Shown: piece after piece, positions 8,897 through 19,710 of the stretch
Layout of the letters: the number at the start of each line of letters is the position of its first letter
Numbering within the stretch: position 1 is the stretch's first letter
Source: Hanstruepera flava
Lineage (GTDB): Bacteria; Bacteroidota; Bacteroidia; Flavobacteriales; Flavobacteriaceae
NCBI RefSeq assembly: GCF_023634025.1
Contig: NZ_JALJCW010000001.1
Span: 586,001-650,000 of the forward strand
Direction of reading: 5' to 3'
DNA: 64,000 nucleotides
Made by a program: the position numbers and the translations under genes
Notes under the pieces: model-generated
Told to the model about the DNA's origin: nothing
What the model saw: only the letters and a program-made list of their open reading frames with translations
Database searches by the model: none

Positions 8897-9559
8897 CTAC
8901 ATACCTTGTAATGATTCTGTTTTTTCGTAACCTTCTGGTGGCGTCATATCAAATTTATCATCAGAAACCGATTCTTTTTTAATTTCGGTTACTTCACTTG
9001 TAATTTTCATACCCATGCCCATTTGGCTTACATTCATTTCCATATACATAGGATAACCTGGTAATTTTGCACCAAGTTGAGTAACTTGATTAGACATAGC
9101 TGAAATTTTATCTGTTACGTAGATATCCATTTGTACTTCAGTACCATCTTTAGTTGTTGTTAAATTATACTCTTGGCATGTGTAACCTAATATTTCTTTG
9201 GTCTCATCACCTTTTTCAATTTTAACATCTTTCATATCTTCATTTTCAGGATCAATGCTCTTCACAACATACTTTTTTCCAACCATTTGATTATCCATAG
9301 CAACCATCATTTCATTGGAATCACCATCCATGATTGATGTTGAGTTTCCTGTCATTAAATTAAAGGTCTCTGTACGTGTTTTATTGCCTTTAAAATATGT
9401 TGTTGACACAATTTCCCCTACCATAGCCAATTGTGCTTGAACTTGCTCATTATCGCTTGACATGGTTTGTTTAGAGGTCACTACCCCTTCAGTTAATTTT
9501 TCTTGAGCAAAAACTGTAACGTTTAATGCCAATACTAAAACAAAAATTAGTTTTTTCAT
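8897..9559 (-). CDS. Secreted DUF4412-like protein
   Basis: The 220-residue protein has a signal peptide (MKKLIFVLVLALNVTVFAQ, cut after FAQ). It then has a Met-rich beta-strand pattern with the segment KEILGYTCQEYNL, which is typical of DUF4412 and related periplasmic proteins. About 16 Met residues are scattered through the mature part. The molecular function is unknown. It stands between mdh and the small secreted gene, with a terminator on its downstream side. Confidence 0.65.
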   Translation of the reverse strand: MKKLIFVLVLALNVTVFAQEKLTEGVVTSKQTMSSDNEQVQAQLAMVGEIVSTTYFKGNKTRTETFNLMTGNSTSIMDGDSNEMMVAMDNQMVGKKYVVKSIDPENEDMKDVKIEKGDETKEILGYTCQEYNLTTTKDGTEVQMDIYVTDKISAMSNQVTQLGAKLPGYPMYMEMNVSQMGMGMKITSEVTEIKKESVSDDKFDMTPPEGYEKTESLQGM

Positions 9560-9650
9560 GTGAGTTATTTTTTAAAATTTAATTATTAATAGTTGTTCTA
9601 GTATTTGTAGCACAACTCTCTATTTTGTTACTAAAGTAGCCTAATAAGTA

Positions 9651-10577
9651 TTAGACATCAAGTAATCCATTTGTTTTTTTAACGCCTTCTGCACTGGTAT
9701 TTAAATGCTCCTTCTCTGCATCATTTAAATCCAGTTCAACAATACTTTCAATTCCGTTACGGCCCAAAATTACTGGCACACCAATACATAAATCAGATAA
9801 ACCGTACTCACCACTTAACAAGGCAGAACATGGAAACATTTTTTTCTGATCGCAAGCAATAGCTTGAACTAAAGCAGAAACAGCCGCACCAGGCGCATAC
9901 CATGCAGACGTACCTAATAATTTAGTTAATGTTGCTCCACCTACTTTAGTATCTTCTTTTACTTGGCTTAAACGGTCTTCTGAAATAAATTCTGAAACCG
10001 GCACACTATTTCTTGTTGCTAAACGCGTTAACGGCACCATACCAACATCGCTATGTCCTCCAATTACCATGCCATCTACATCACTTATTGGCGCTCCTAA
10101 AGCTTCTGCCAAACGATATTTAAAACGAGCAGAGTCTAAAGCACCTCCCATTCCTATAATTCTGTTTTTAGGAAGATTGGTAGACTTATGAGCCAAATAG
10201 GTCATGGTATCCATTGGGTTACTCACAACAATTAATATGGTGTTAGGCGAATGCTCAATTAAACTTGAGGAAACAGACTTTACAATACCCGCATTAATTC
10301 CAATAAGCTCCTCACGAGTCATTCCTGGTTTTCTTGGAATACCAGATGTAATGACACAAATATCACTATTTGCTGTTTTTGAATAATCATTTGTAACTCC
10401 TGTAATTTTAGTATCAAAACCATTCAATGAAGCGGTTTGCATTAAATCCATTGCCTTACCTTCTGCAAAACCTTCTTTAATATCCAATAAAACGACTTCA
10501 CTAGCAAAATCTTTTATGGCAATGTATTCTGCACAACTGGCACCTACTGCTCCTGCTCCAACTACTGTTACTTTCAT
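9651..10577 (-). CDS. mdh: Malate dehydrogenase
   Basis: It oxidises malate to oxaloacetate with NAD in the citric acid cycle. The 308 residues belong to the LDH-like MDH group. The Rossmann motif GAGAVGAS is at 7-14, the substrate-binding loop is RKPGMTREEL near 82, VVSNPMDTMTYLA follows near 118, and the catalytic histidine sits in GGHSDVGMVP near 174. The ATG at 10575-10577 gives the canonical MKVTVVGAG start. A terminator separates it from gyrB upstream. Confidence 0.96.
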   Translation of the reverse strand: MKVTVVGAGAVGASCAEYIAIKDFASEVVLLDIKEGFAEGKAMDLMQTASLNGFDTKITGVTNDYSKTANSDICVITSGIPRKPGMTREELIGINAGIVKSVSSSLIEHSPNTILIVVSNPMDTMTYLAHKSTNLPKNRIIGMGGALDSARFKYRLAEALGAPISDVDGMVIGGHSDVGMVPLTRLATRNSVPVSEFISEDRLSQVKEDTKVGGATLTKLLGTSAWYAPGAAVSALVQAIACDQKKMFPCSALLSGEYGLSDLCIGVPVILGRNGIESIVELDLNDAEKEHLNTSAEGVKKTNGLLDV

Positions 10578-10649
10578 AATGTTTTTATATTTTAATTTTG
10601 TGTTGTTTTTTGAGACTGCGAAATTACGAATTATTATAGTGTAAATGAA

Positions 10650-10675
10650 AAAGCAGAAGAATATTCTTCTGCTTT
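10650..10675. terminator. Terminator downstream of gyrB
   Basis: AAAGCAGAAGAATATTCTTC continuing to GCTTT forms a perfect 26-nt palindrome at 10650-10675, with A/T-rich flanks. It lies between the gyrB stop and the mdh start on the minus strand. Confidence 0.75.
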
Positions 10676-10696
10676 AACACTAATTATTTGAAGCTC

Positions 10697-12757
<2,061 letters not shown>

Positions 12758-12867
12758 TTATTTTTATTAACATTTGTTAATTACTCAAAAATGGCTTAAA
12801 TCGCCTAAAAAGTGCCTTAAAACAGATTTTGAAGTTTTTTAACACTCCTTGAAAATTGATAAAATAC

Positions 12868-12889
12868 AAAAACGCTTTATAGCGGTTTT
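12868..12889 (-). terminator. Weak terminator-like hairpin after the CPBP genes
   Basis: AAAACGCT and AGCGGTTTT pair with one bulged G around a short AT loop, in the 292-bp gap between gyrB and the CPBP gene. The rest of this gap is AT-rich, with a short palindrome ATTAACA-TT-TGTTAAT around 12767-12782. No gene is seen in it. Confidence 0.35.
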
Positions 12890-12926
12890 AACGCGTTTAT
12901 AGTTTGATGGAATTACATTAAAAAAA

Positions 12927-13745
12927 TTATGTTTTGCTTCGAAAAAAAAGTAAAACATTCCATTTCCAAATCAGAAATGTTACCAGTAAATAAAAGCCAT
13001 TGAATAACATTAACATGGAGATAAAAGGTGTCCACGTATCAAACATAACCGTGTTGGGAATAAAAAAGATACTCTCACCTGAAATATCACTACTAATTAA
13101 ATGACGTGTAGCCCAATTATTACCCAAGTGAAGACCAATAGGAAAATAGAGCGTTTTAGATTTTAACAATCCTGTGGCAAATAACAAATGTCCTACAGGT
13201 ATTGAAACGCTTAACATAACAATCATACCCAAATTACTCAACACGCCTTCATCTAACACATGAATGAGTGTAAATAAGATAGAAAAAATTACGTTGGCTA
13301 TAACCACATTGGATACTTCAATCGTTTTTTTAAACAAGTAACCTCTAAATAATAATTCTTCAGTGGCGACTTGTGGTAAAATAAAATAGAACGCGTACAA
13401 TAGTGTTGAATAATCTATTGAAACTGACAATTCAAAGGTTTCACCAACCAATAAAGCTCTTAAATATTTAGCCCCAAAAAAGGCAAAAGCTCCGATTAAA
13501 ACACCAAGCGGCAGAAACAATAAATTCCTTAAACTAAAATTTAATCCAATAGTTTTTAATGTTTTCCCTTCTCCTTTATACAAAAACCAAGTAGCTATAA
13601 ATAAAAGTATTGGTGTCGTATAAGGAAAATACTGTTTAACTACGCCAACATTGATGAACAAGCTTAAGGCTAAGGCAACCACAAATAATAATATTGCCAA
13701 AACAAATCTTGAAGCATTTGGGTAGTTTTTTATAACCTTTTTCAT
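12927..13745 (-). CDS. CPBP family intramembrane metalloprotease
   Basis: The 272 residues form an integral membrane protein with about seven to eight helices. The three CPBP (Rce1-like, formerly Abi) motifs are complete: ATEELLFRG (EExxxR) near residue 126, a Phe-x3-His in FTLIHV near 160, and LHLGNN (HxxxN) near 206. Family members are intramembrane glutamate/metal-type proteases, often linked to bacteriocin self-immunity or processing of membrane-bound factors. The start codon overlaps the end of the upstream CPBP gene by 4 bp, so the two are translationally coupled. It is the last gene of an XRE-CPBP-CPBP unit. Confidence 0.85.
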   Translation of the reverse strand: MKKVIKNYPNASRFVLAILLFVVALALSLFINVGVVKQYFPYTTPILLFIATWFLYKGEGKTLKTIGLNFSLRNLLFLPLGVLIGAFAFFGAKYLRALLVGETFELSVSIDYSTLLYAFYFILPQVATEELLFRGYLFKKTIEVSNVVIANVIFSILFTLIHVLDEGVLSNLGMIVMLSVSIPVGHLLFATGLLKSKTLYFPIGLHLGNNWATRHLISSDISGESIFFIPNTVMFDTWTPFISMLMLFNGFYLLVTFLIWKWNVLLFFRSKT

Positions 13746-14452
13746 GATAGTTTGCTTTCAGTTTGTGAATACAACTTTGTCTTCAATAAAAACTTCAGAC
13801 AAATCAACGTAGCTACAGAAGGAAACAAGCCTTTAAACAAATTAAAAAACAACCAATTCCAATCGTTAACATCTATACTTGATACTTTCTGAAAGAAAAT
13901 TTCACCATAAGGTTGTGATTCAAAAAAACAAGCGTTTATTAAATTCACACCTAAATGAAACCCTAAACCCGTCATTATAGATTTTGTTTTATAAAATGTA
14001 TAAGCCCAGACGTATCCTGTAAAACCCGTTACAACCAAAACATACGACAAAAGAATTAGCCTTCCTTCAATAATACCATATGAAAACCAATGATACACAC
14101 CAAACATGATAGCCGATAACCAAATGGCTTTTACAGAACCTATTCTTTGAATTAAAATATACAGTATAGCACCTCTAAAAATCAAGTCTTCAGTTAACGC
14201 TGACTTTAAATGATATATAAAAGCATTGAAAAACGTGGCGTAATCTATTGCCTTTGACTTCCACTCTACATTTAAAATTTGGGTTTCGATATAAATGTTT
14301 ATCAACACAATAAGGGTAATGACTAAAAAACCAATTACCAATTGACCCAATCTATTTAGGTTTGGAATAATGCCTAAAACATCGATATTTTTTTTCTCAA
14401 TAAAGCGTAGAAGCGCCCATGAGATTACTATTATTATTAATAATCCTAACAT
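13742..14452 (-). CDS. CPBP family intramembrane protease, second copy
   Basis: The 236-residue integral membrane protein is of the same family as its downstream neighbour but clearly diverged in sequence. Motif 1 reads TEDLIFRG, with Asp in place of the second Glu of the usual EExxxR. FGVYHWF gives the FxxxH motif and FHLGVNLIN the HxxxN motif. The E-to-D change could lower or alter activity. The gene begins 23 bp after the XRE regulator and overlaps the next CPBP gene by 4 bp, so all three are probably one transcript. Confidence 0.8.
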   Translation of the reverse strand: MLGLLIIIVISWALLRFIEKKNIDVLGIIPNLNRLGQLVIGFLVITLIVLINIYIETQILNVEWKSKAIDYATFFNAFIYHLKSALTEDLIFRGAILYILIQRIGSVKAIWLSAIMFGVYHWFSYGIIEGRLILLSYVLVVTGFTGYVWAYTFYKTKSIMTGLGFHLGVNLINACFFESQPYGEIFFQKVSSIDVNDWNWLFFNLFKGLFPSVATLICLKFLLKTKLYSQTESKLS

Positions 14453-14475
14453 TTGAAATACGTTTTAAATTAAAG

Positions 14476-15045
14476 TTACACCTCTTTTGGTTTCAAAAAA
14501 GGGATTGAAAATGGATACTTAAAAGTCCCTGTTTGCAGTGATCTTGAGATATTGTATATCGTGGTGATGATACCAAAAAGCACAATCGTTCCAGAAATAA
14601 AAAAATTATAACCTGGAATAATAAAAAAGGACAATAATGACAAAATGAACAGCAAGGCCATTGTCCCATGAAAATTTACAACAGCTCTACCATGGGCATC
14701 ATATACCTTGCTATCTTCAGCTTTATGAATCCAAAGAAATAGCGGAAACAAAATACTACCAAATGGAATGATTAATCCTAAAAAAGGAGAACCATGAAGT
14801 AACAACATCCATTTGCGTTGTATGACTTCCTCTTTGGGATCTTCAAGAATTAACAATTCGTCAATCTCAATTTCAAGGCCTGCTGCCAATAATTTCACCG
14901 TTTGAAGATGCGGTTGTACATCACCTTTTTCTATACGCTGAATGGTTCTAACCGTAACAGTAGTTTTATCAGAAAGTTGCTCTTGCGTATATCCTTTTAG
15001 CTTTCGCTGATAGGTTAAATTTTCGCTTAAAGAATTTTTATTCAT
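14476..15045 (-). CDS. XRE-type regulator with a DUF4870 membrane domain
   Basis: The 189 residues combine a Cro/C1-type HTH with a membrane domain. Residues about 5-62 carry the HTH (LTYQRKLKGYTQEQLSDKTT, then VRTIQRIEKGD). Residues about 80-185 resemble DUF4870: two to four hydrophobic helices with the segment DAHGRAVVNFHGTMALL. Such proteins are DNA-binding regulators tethered to the inner membrane. The gene heads a run with two intramembrane proteases, which suggests the tethered regulator might be their substrate; that is inference. A TAGATTTG box stands 21 nt upstream of the ATG. Confidence 0.82.
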   Translation of the reverse strand: MNKNSLSENLTYQRKLKGYTQEQLSDKTTVTVRTIQRIEKGDVQPHLQTVKLLAAGLEIEIDELLILEDPKEEVIQRKWMLLLHGSPFLGLIIPFGSILFPLFLWIHKAEDSKVYDAHGRAVVNFHGTMALLFILSLLSFFIIPGYNFFISGTIVLFGIITTIYNISRSLQTGTFKYPFSIPFLKPKEV

Positions 15046-15065
15046 TTTTGATTATTTTTCTGGTA

Positions 15066-15073
15066 CAAATCTA
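15066..15073 (-). promoter_or_regulatory. Probable -7 element of the XRE-CPBP operon
   Basis: TAGATTTG on the minus strand matches TAnnTTTG and would give a leader of about 15 nt. No clear TTG at -33. Confidence 0.45.
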
Positions 15074-15195
15074 CTTCATGTAATTGGATTTTAACACGAC
15101 ATTTAAATGTCACCTAGCTGTCATTTGTAAGTATCATAAGGGTTAGAGGGGACAAACATCTTTATTTTATGATTTCTGTTGTTAAAATGAAATCT

Positions 15196-15255
15196 CTAAA
15201 GGTATTTATTTTCCAAGAGGAGTGATATACGTATGTGGCGAAAGAATTTAATCAT
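15196..15255 (-). pseudogene. 20-codon relic of a third DUF6090 gene
   Basis: From the ATG at 15253-15255 the frame reads MIKFFRHIRISLLLENKYL and then TAG. The two intact DUF6090 genes just upstream begin MIKFFRHIRKSLLMENK and MIKFFRKIRQRLLSENK. The DNA also matches over about 50 nt, with mostly third-position changes. Everything after the conserved amphipathic start is lost. It sits in the 232-bp gap before the XRE gene. Confidence 0.8.
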
Positions 15256-15277
15256 TTATATAAATTTCAAGTTAGTT

Positions 15278-16039
15278 CTAATATTCATCTAAATAGCTCT
15301 CTAAATAATTAATCATATCTTCTGTTTTATCCTTAATTGACCTTTTATATTCTCCTATAATAAGGTACATCAAACTTTTAGCTGTAATCATGGTCAACAT
15401 AGTATCCAGAATTTCTTTATCAGACTTATTTTTCCAATATTGATCCAAAAGAGGACCTCTAACTACATAGTCGTCTAAACGTGAATTTTCACTTTGCACA
15501 GTAACTATATCTGAATATTTCGTTTGGTTATTCAAATAAATGGATACGTTCTGATCCATTATACGCAAACCCTTTATCTGTTCAGCATTATGGGTCAAAA
15601 TTTTGTTTTTTAAGTCTTGATCAAAATCATCAATACGACCTGTACTTAATAAAGAAGTAATGGTATTTCTGTTTAAGGTGTTACTTGGATCGAAAAAAGG
15701 GGAATACTCATATCGAGCAATACGCCTTGCAGAATCAATTGTGGCTAAAGGATGTGATAATCGCAATCTAAAATCTTTTAACCTATTATGATCTTGATCT
15801 ATATAACCAAGGTCTTCACGTAGCTGTAATGTGTCCTTTTTTAAATCTGAAATTAATGATTCAAGCGCTATCTTTACAGCTACTTTACTTTTTCTTTTCT
15901 CATTCCAATTGTTAATCTGCAACGCAATGAGAATACCAATAACCACAAGTATAATCTCACCAATAGCGTATTTAAAATATTTGGATGTTTTATTTTCCAT
16001 AAGGAGTGATTTACGAATATGACGGAAGAATTTAATCAT
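15278..16039 (-). CDS. DUF6090 family membrane protein
   Basis: The 253 residues start with the family hallmark MIKFFRHIRKSLLMENK, followed by one membrane helix (IGEIILVVIGILIALQINNW) and then a soluble, mostly helical region of about 200 residues with no recognised catalytic motif. Function is unknown. The genes are usually found in tandem sets in Flavobacteriaceae, as here, where a second intact copy and a truncated relic lie alongside. About 40 bp separates it from the second copy. No good promoter was found directly upstream. Confidence 0.82.
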   Translation of the reverse strand: MIKFFRHIRKSLLMENKTSKYFKYAIGEIILVVIGILIALQINNWNEKRKSKVAVKIALESLISDLKKDTLQLREDLGYIDQDHNRLKDFRLRLSHPLATIDSARRIARYEYSPFFDPSNTLNRNTITSLLSTGRIDDFDQDLKNKILTHNAEQIKGLRIMDQNVSIYLNNQTKYSDIVTVQSENSRLDDYVVRGPLLDQYWKNKSDKEILDTMLTMITAKSLMYLIIGEYKRSIKDKTEDMINYLESYLDEY

Positions 16040-16077
16040 GATTATACATTTTAACTATAGAAACAAAAACTTACAGA

Positions 16078-16821
16078 TTAATCCTCATAGGTTTCGCATT
16101 CCCTTATAATTTCGTTATGCAATTGTTTGGCGTCCTTATAGAATCTCAAAATAAATCTATTCTGAAAAACCCTATTTATCAAAACATTCTCATAGGATTT
16201 TAATTTAAGAAGCCCCTCATTAGAACCTTCAAAATTTGAAATATCGTAGCCGTATGGATTACTTGAAATTAAGTTTTTCACAATAGCATGTTCTTCCAAA
16301 TACTCAAAATACTTTTTTCCTCCCGAAATATAGAAATCGTACCAGCTTAACAAATTACTGTAAAAACTTTCCCACTCAATCAATCGCTCCTTTAAATCAT
16401 TATTGGAAAGCTTCGAAAGTTTTCCTGAATTCTTTATGTTACTTAAAGTGTATAGGCTAGGATCCCAAACTGACATTCTGAAGGTCATCGCAATAAGGCT
16501 ATCAACTTTCTTTAAATCACCTTCCATGTATTCTGGACCAGTATGGTCTAATAAAACATTTCCCGCATTAATAAACGCTTCCACATTACGCATATTAGAC
16601 TCAAGATCGATTACGTTCTTCTGGAATTCTAGCTTAAGACTGGCTATGGTTGCTTTTTCTTCTTTTAAGGTTTTTCTACCTTCATTCCAATTGTTGATTT
16701 GGAGCGCAATGAGAATACCAATAACCACAAGAATGATTTCGCCCAAAGCATACAGTAAGTATTTAGAAAACTTGTTTTCTGATAAAAGGCGTTGACGTAT
16801 TTTTCTGAAGAATTTAATCAT
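16078..16821 (-). CDS. DUF6090 family membrane protein, second copy
   Basis: I place the start at the ATG 16819-16821, giving 247 residues beginning MIKFFRKIRQRLLSENK. A longer open frame upstream adds 25 residues that the paralogue lacks. The membrane helix LGEIILVVIGILIALQINNW at about 26-45 is almost identical to that of the neighbour. The C-terminal soluble parts have diverged strongly, so they may bind different things. It is preceded by a terminator that closes the beta-barrel gene upstream. Confidence 0.82.
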   Translation of the reverse strand: MIKFFRKIRQRLLSENKFSKYLLYALGEIILVVIGILIALQINNWNEGRKTLKEEKATIASLKLEFQKNVIDLESNMRNVEAFINAGNVLLDHTGPEYMEGDLKKVDSLIAMTFRMSVWDPSLYTLSNIKNSGKLSKLSNNDLKERLIEWESFYSNLLSWYDFYISGGKKYFEYLEEHAIVKNLISSNPYGYDISNFEGSNEGLLKLKSYENVLINRVFQNRFILRFYKDAKQLHNEIIRECETYED

Positions 16822-16869
16822 ATAATTTGGCTGGTTAATGTCTAAATATAAGTAATTTATAAAATAAAA

Positions 16870-16893
16870 AAAGCCAGTTTTGAAACTGACTTT
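16870..16893 (-). terminator. Terminator after the beta-barrel gene
   Basis: AAAGCCAGTTT (16870-16880) pairs with AAACTGACTTT (16883-16893), with one G-T wobble in the minus-strand RNA, followed by a T-run (complement of 16860-16870). Confidence 0.7.
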
Positions 16894-16917
16894 CAATTAT
16901 TTATCAATAAATAAAAC

Positions 16918-17682
16918 TTAAAAGGTTTTTATTACTCTTAATACTGCTGAAGCTTCAGTTTCTGAATCTTCAAATCTTGGACCAATTCCAAATTGAAATG
17001 CCAAACCACTATCAAACTCGTAATGCATTTGAGGTAATATTAAAAGTGACATCTCATTATCATCTCTTCCCTGTAACGTAGGATCTGTATTATTTAGTTC
17101 TAAACCAAATACTACATGCTCATTTAAATTAGCAAAAAGTGAAGCATTCAACAAAATAGTTTCTTTTTTATCTGGTGCATCAGATCCTGCTTCCAACATG
17201 ACACCAAAAAGACCTAGCGTGCTCCATGTTTTATTAAACCTATAGGCTGGCACATACAGAATGCTAAATTCGGTTATATTATCATGAAGCATGGTTTCAC
17301 CAATTACTTGTAAACCATGAATATATTTGTTGTTTTTAGATTGCCCAATAGTCCATTGAACAGCCATTTTTACAGCCTCCAATTCAAAATTTTCAAAAGG
17401 CAATTCTAATTCTACAGCAAAACTATCAAATATAGCATACTCTACTTCTGGCGCCCATTCTACTTCTCTTGATGAAATATTATTAATAGGAAAATCTGCA
17501 AGCGCATTAATTTCCAGTTCACCTTTTTTTGCACCTAAACCACGCACCAAATCAAACATAAGAGGTTCGGGAATATCAATGGATTCTTGATTAAGATTTT
17601 CTTGTGCAATAATTTCATTATGACAACTAAATAAGGCAATAAAAATTCCCAAAAAGCCGAATAACTTATTAGATTTTACCAT
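16918..17682 (-). CDS. Putative outer-membrane beta-barrel protein
   Basis: The 254 residues begin with a signal sequence (IFIALFSC then HNEIIAQ). The FSC could be a lipobox, or cleavage may follow IAQ. The rest alternates hydrophobic and polar residues in strands of 8-12 residues and ends in aromatic Phe (VLRVIKTF), as expected of a beta-barrel. The pattern (EYAIFDSFAVELELPFEN, later FQFGIGPRFEDSETEASAVL) resembles small outer-membrane proteins often annotated as transporters. No substrate can be inferred. It is bracketed by terminators and so is monocistronic. Confidence 0.6.
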   Translation of the reverse strand: MVKSNKLFGFLGIFIALFSCHNEIIAQENLNQESIDIPEPLMFDLVRGLGAKKGELEINALADFPINNISSREVEWAPEVEYAIFDSFAVELELPFENFELEAVKMAVQWTIGQSKNNKYIHGLQVIGETMLHDNITEFSILYVPAYRFNKTWSTLGLFGVMLEAGSDAPDKKETILLNASLFANLNEHVVFGLELNNTDPTLQGRDDNEMSLLILPQMHYEFDSGLAFQFGIGPRFEDSETEASAVLRVIKTF

Positions 17683-17729
17683 AATTACACATAAAATTTA
17701 AAGTAAAGATACTTCATTTTAAAAATAAA

Positions 17730-17753
17730 AAAACCAACACATTTGTTGGTTTT
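17730..17753 (-). terminator. Terminator after asnB
   Basis: AAAACCAACA (17730-17739) pairs perfectly with TGTTGGTTTT (17744-17753), with A/T runs on both sides. It lies directly after the asnB stop codon on the minus strand. Confidence 0.85.
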
Positions 17754-17758
17754 AATAA

Positions 17759-19447
17759 TTAATAAGCATCATCATGTACTTTCGCAACAGCTCGACCACT
17801 TGGGTCGTTCATGTTCTTGAAAGCTTCATCCCACTCCAATGCAATTTTTGTGCTACAAGCCACACTTGGTTCTTGAGGCACACTTAATGCAGCCGCATCG
17901 CTAGGAAAATGTTCTTCAAAAATGGAGCGGTAGTAAAACTCCTCTTTGTTTTGTGGTGTTTGTATAGGGAACCTAAAGTGTGCATTTGACATTTGTTCGT
18001 CTGAAATCTCACTATCCACTAATTCTTTAAGCGTATCAATCCAACTGTAACCCACACCATCACTAAACTGTTCTTTTTGTCGCCATGCCACACTTTCTGG
18101 CAACATATCCTCAAAAGCCTTACGGATGACCCATTTTTCCGTAGCCTGTCTTGAGCGTGAGTCGATAGGATCACCATTAATCATTTTGTCTTCTGGGTTG
18201 ATTCGCATAGCGACATCTATAAATTCTTTATCCAAAAACGGTACACGACCCTCTATTCCCCAGGCTGCCAAACTTTTATTCGCCCGTAAACAATCGTATT
18301 GGTGCAATTTACTTAATTTACGAACCGTTTCTTCATGAAATTCTTGAGCATTTGGTGCTTTGTGAAAATAAAGATAACCACCAAACAACTCGTCTGCTCC
18401 TTCACCAGACAGCACCATTTTAATTCCCATAGATTTTATAACTCGTGCCATTAAATACATAGGTGTACTGGCACGAATGGTTGTAATATCATAGGTTTCT
18501 AAATTGTAAATCACATCACGAATCGCGTCAAGCCCTTCTTGAATGGTAAATTTAATTTCATGGTGAACCGTACCAATATGATCTGCCACTTTCTTCGCCG
18601 CTGCTAAATCTGGAGAACCTTCCAATCCAACCGAGAAACTATGCAGTTGTGGCCACCAAGCCTGTTCTTTATCATCGGCTTCAACACGACGTTCAGAATA
18701 TTTTTTTGCAATAGCCGAAGTAACTGAAGAATCCAAACCACCGGACAATAGTACACCATAAGGCACATCGCTCATAAGCTGTCTATGTACAGCGTCTTCA
18801 AGTGCTTGTCTAATTTCAGCAATTTCTGTTTGGTTATCCTTAACGGCTTCAAAATCTTCCCAGTCCCGTTTATACCATTTTACAAATTCTCCATCTCTAC
18901 TACTCATATAGTGCCCAGGTGGAAACAATTCAATTTTAGAGCAATATCCTTCTAATGCTTTCAACTCTGACGCAACATAAAACGTTCCATGTTTATCCCA
19001 ACCTATATATAAAGGAATAATACCCATATGATCACGGGCAACAAAATACTCGTCTCTTTCAACATCGTATATTGCAAAACCAAAAATACCACTAAGTTCA
19101 TCAACAAAGTCAGTCCCTTTTTCTTGATATAAAGCCAAAATAACTTCGCAGTCACTTTGAGTTTGGAATTGGTATTTTCCTTTAAATTGAGAACGTAATG
19201 ATCTATGGTTATAAATCTCACCATTTGCAGCTAGTATTAATTTTTTATCCTCACTAAACAATGGTTGTTTACCAGAAGCTGGATCCACAATAGCCAATCT
19301 TTCGTGAGCCATTATCACTTTATCGTCACTGTAAATACCGCTCCAATCTGGACCTCTATGACGAATTTTTTTTGCCATTTCTAAAACTTGAGGTCTTAAA
19401 TCTTCTGTTTTTTGTTTTAAATCAAACGCACAAACAATTCCACACAT
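17759..19447 (-). CDS. asnB: Asparagine synthase (glutamine-hydrolysing), AsnB type
   Basis: It makes asparagine from aspartate, ATP and glutamine. The 562 residues match AsnB. Cys2 after the initiator Met (MCGIVCAFD) is the glutaminase nucleophile, and RHRGPDWSG and ANGEIYNHRSL are glutaminase-domain motifs. LSGGLDSSVTSAIA near residue 235 is the pyrophosphate loop of the synthetase domain, with LSGEGADELFGGY further on. The start must be the ATG at 19445-19447, because Cys2 has to follow it. A near-consensus promoter (CATATTTG at 19477-19484, TTG at 19501-19503) stands upstream. A terminator closes the gene. Confidence 0.95.
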   Translation of the reverse strand: MCGIVCAFDLKQKTEDLRPQVLEMAKKIRHRGPDWSGIYSDDKVIMAHERLAIVDPASGKQPLFSEDKKLILAANGEIYNHRSLRSQFKGKYQFQTQSDCEVILALYQEKGTDFVDELSGIFGFAIYDVERDEYFVARDHMGIIPLYIGWDKHGTFYVASELKALEGYCSKIELFPPGHYMSSRDGEFVKWYKRDWEDFEAVKDNQTEIAEIRQALEDAVHRQLMSDVPYGVLLSGGLDSSVTSAIAKKYSERRVEADDKEQAWWPQLHSFSVGLEGSPDLAAAKKVADHIGTVHHEIKFTIQEGLDAIRDVIYNLETYDITTIRASTPMYLMARVIKSMGIKMVLSGEGADELFGGYLYFHKAPNAQEFHEETVRKLSKLHQYDCLRANKSLAAWGIEGRVPFLDKEFIDVAMRINPEDKMINGDPIDSRSRQATEKWVIRKAFEDMLPESVAWRQKEQFSDGVGYSWIDTLKELVDSEISDEQMSNAHFRFPIQTPQNKEEFYYRSIFEEHFPSDAAALSVPQEPSVACSTKIALEWDEAFKNMNDPSGRAVAKVHDDAY

Positions 19448-19676
19448 AATTCTATTTGTTTATTATAAATTAATAACAAATATGATTCATTTAGTTTATA
19501 CAATAAACTATAATATTGTTTTTAATTACAAAAATTAATTTAAATAATGAACTATAAACACATTTGTAATTTAATTAGTTGAAAAAGTAATATTTTGCTT
19601 TATAATTGTAAATTTTAACAGAACCTTTCGACTTTAAATCAATGAATTCAATAATTTTATACTTATTAATTAACCT

Positions 19677-19696
19677 ATTTTCACTTAAGTGAAAAT
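19677..19696. promoter_or_regulatory. Perfect 20-bp palindrome upstream of the DUF2911 gene
   Basis: ATTTTCACTTAAGTGAAAAT is fully self-complementary with no loop, 14 bp before the ATG. Its lack of a spacer and its placement suit a dimeric repressor or activator site rather than a terminator. It lies in the 263-bp divergent gap between asnB and the DUF2911 gene, which is otherwise AT-rich with no other gene seen. Confidence 0.6.
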
Positions 19697-19710
19697 GCAA
19701 ACTATTATCA

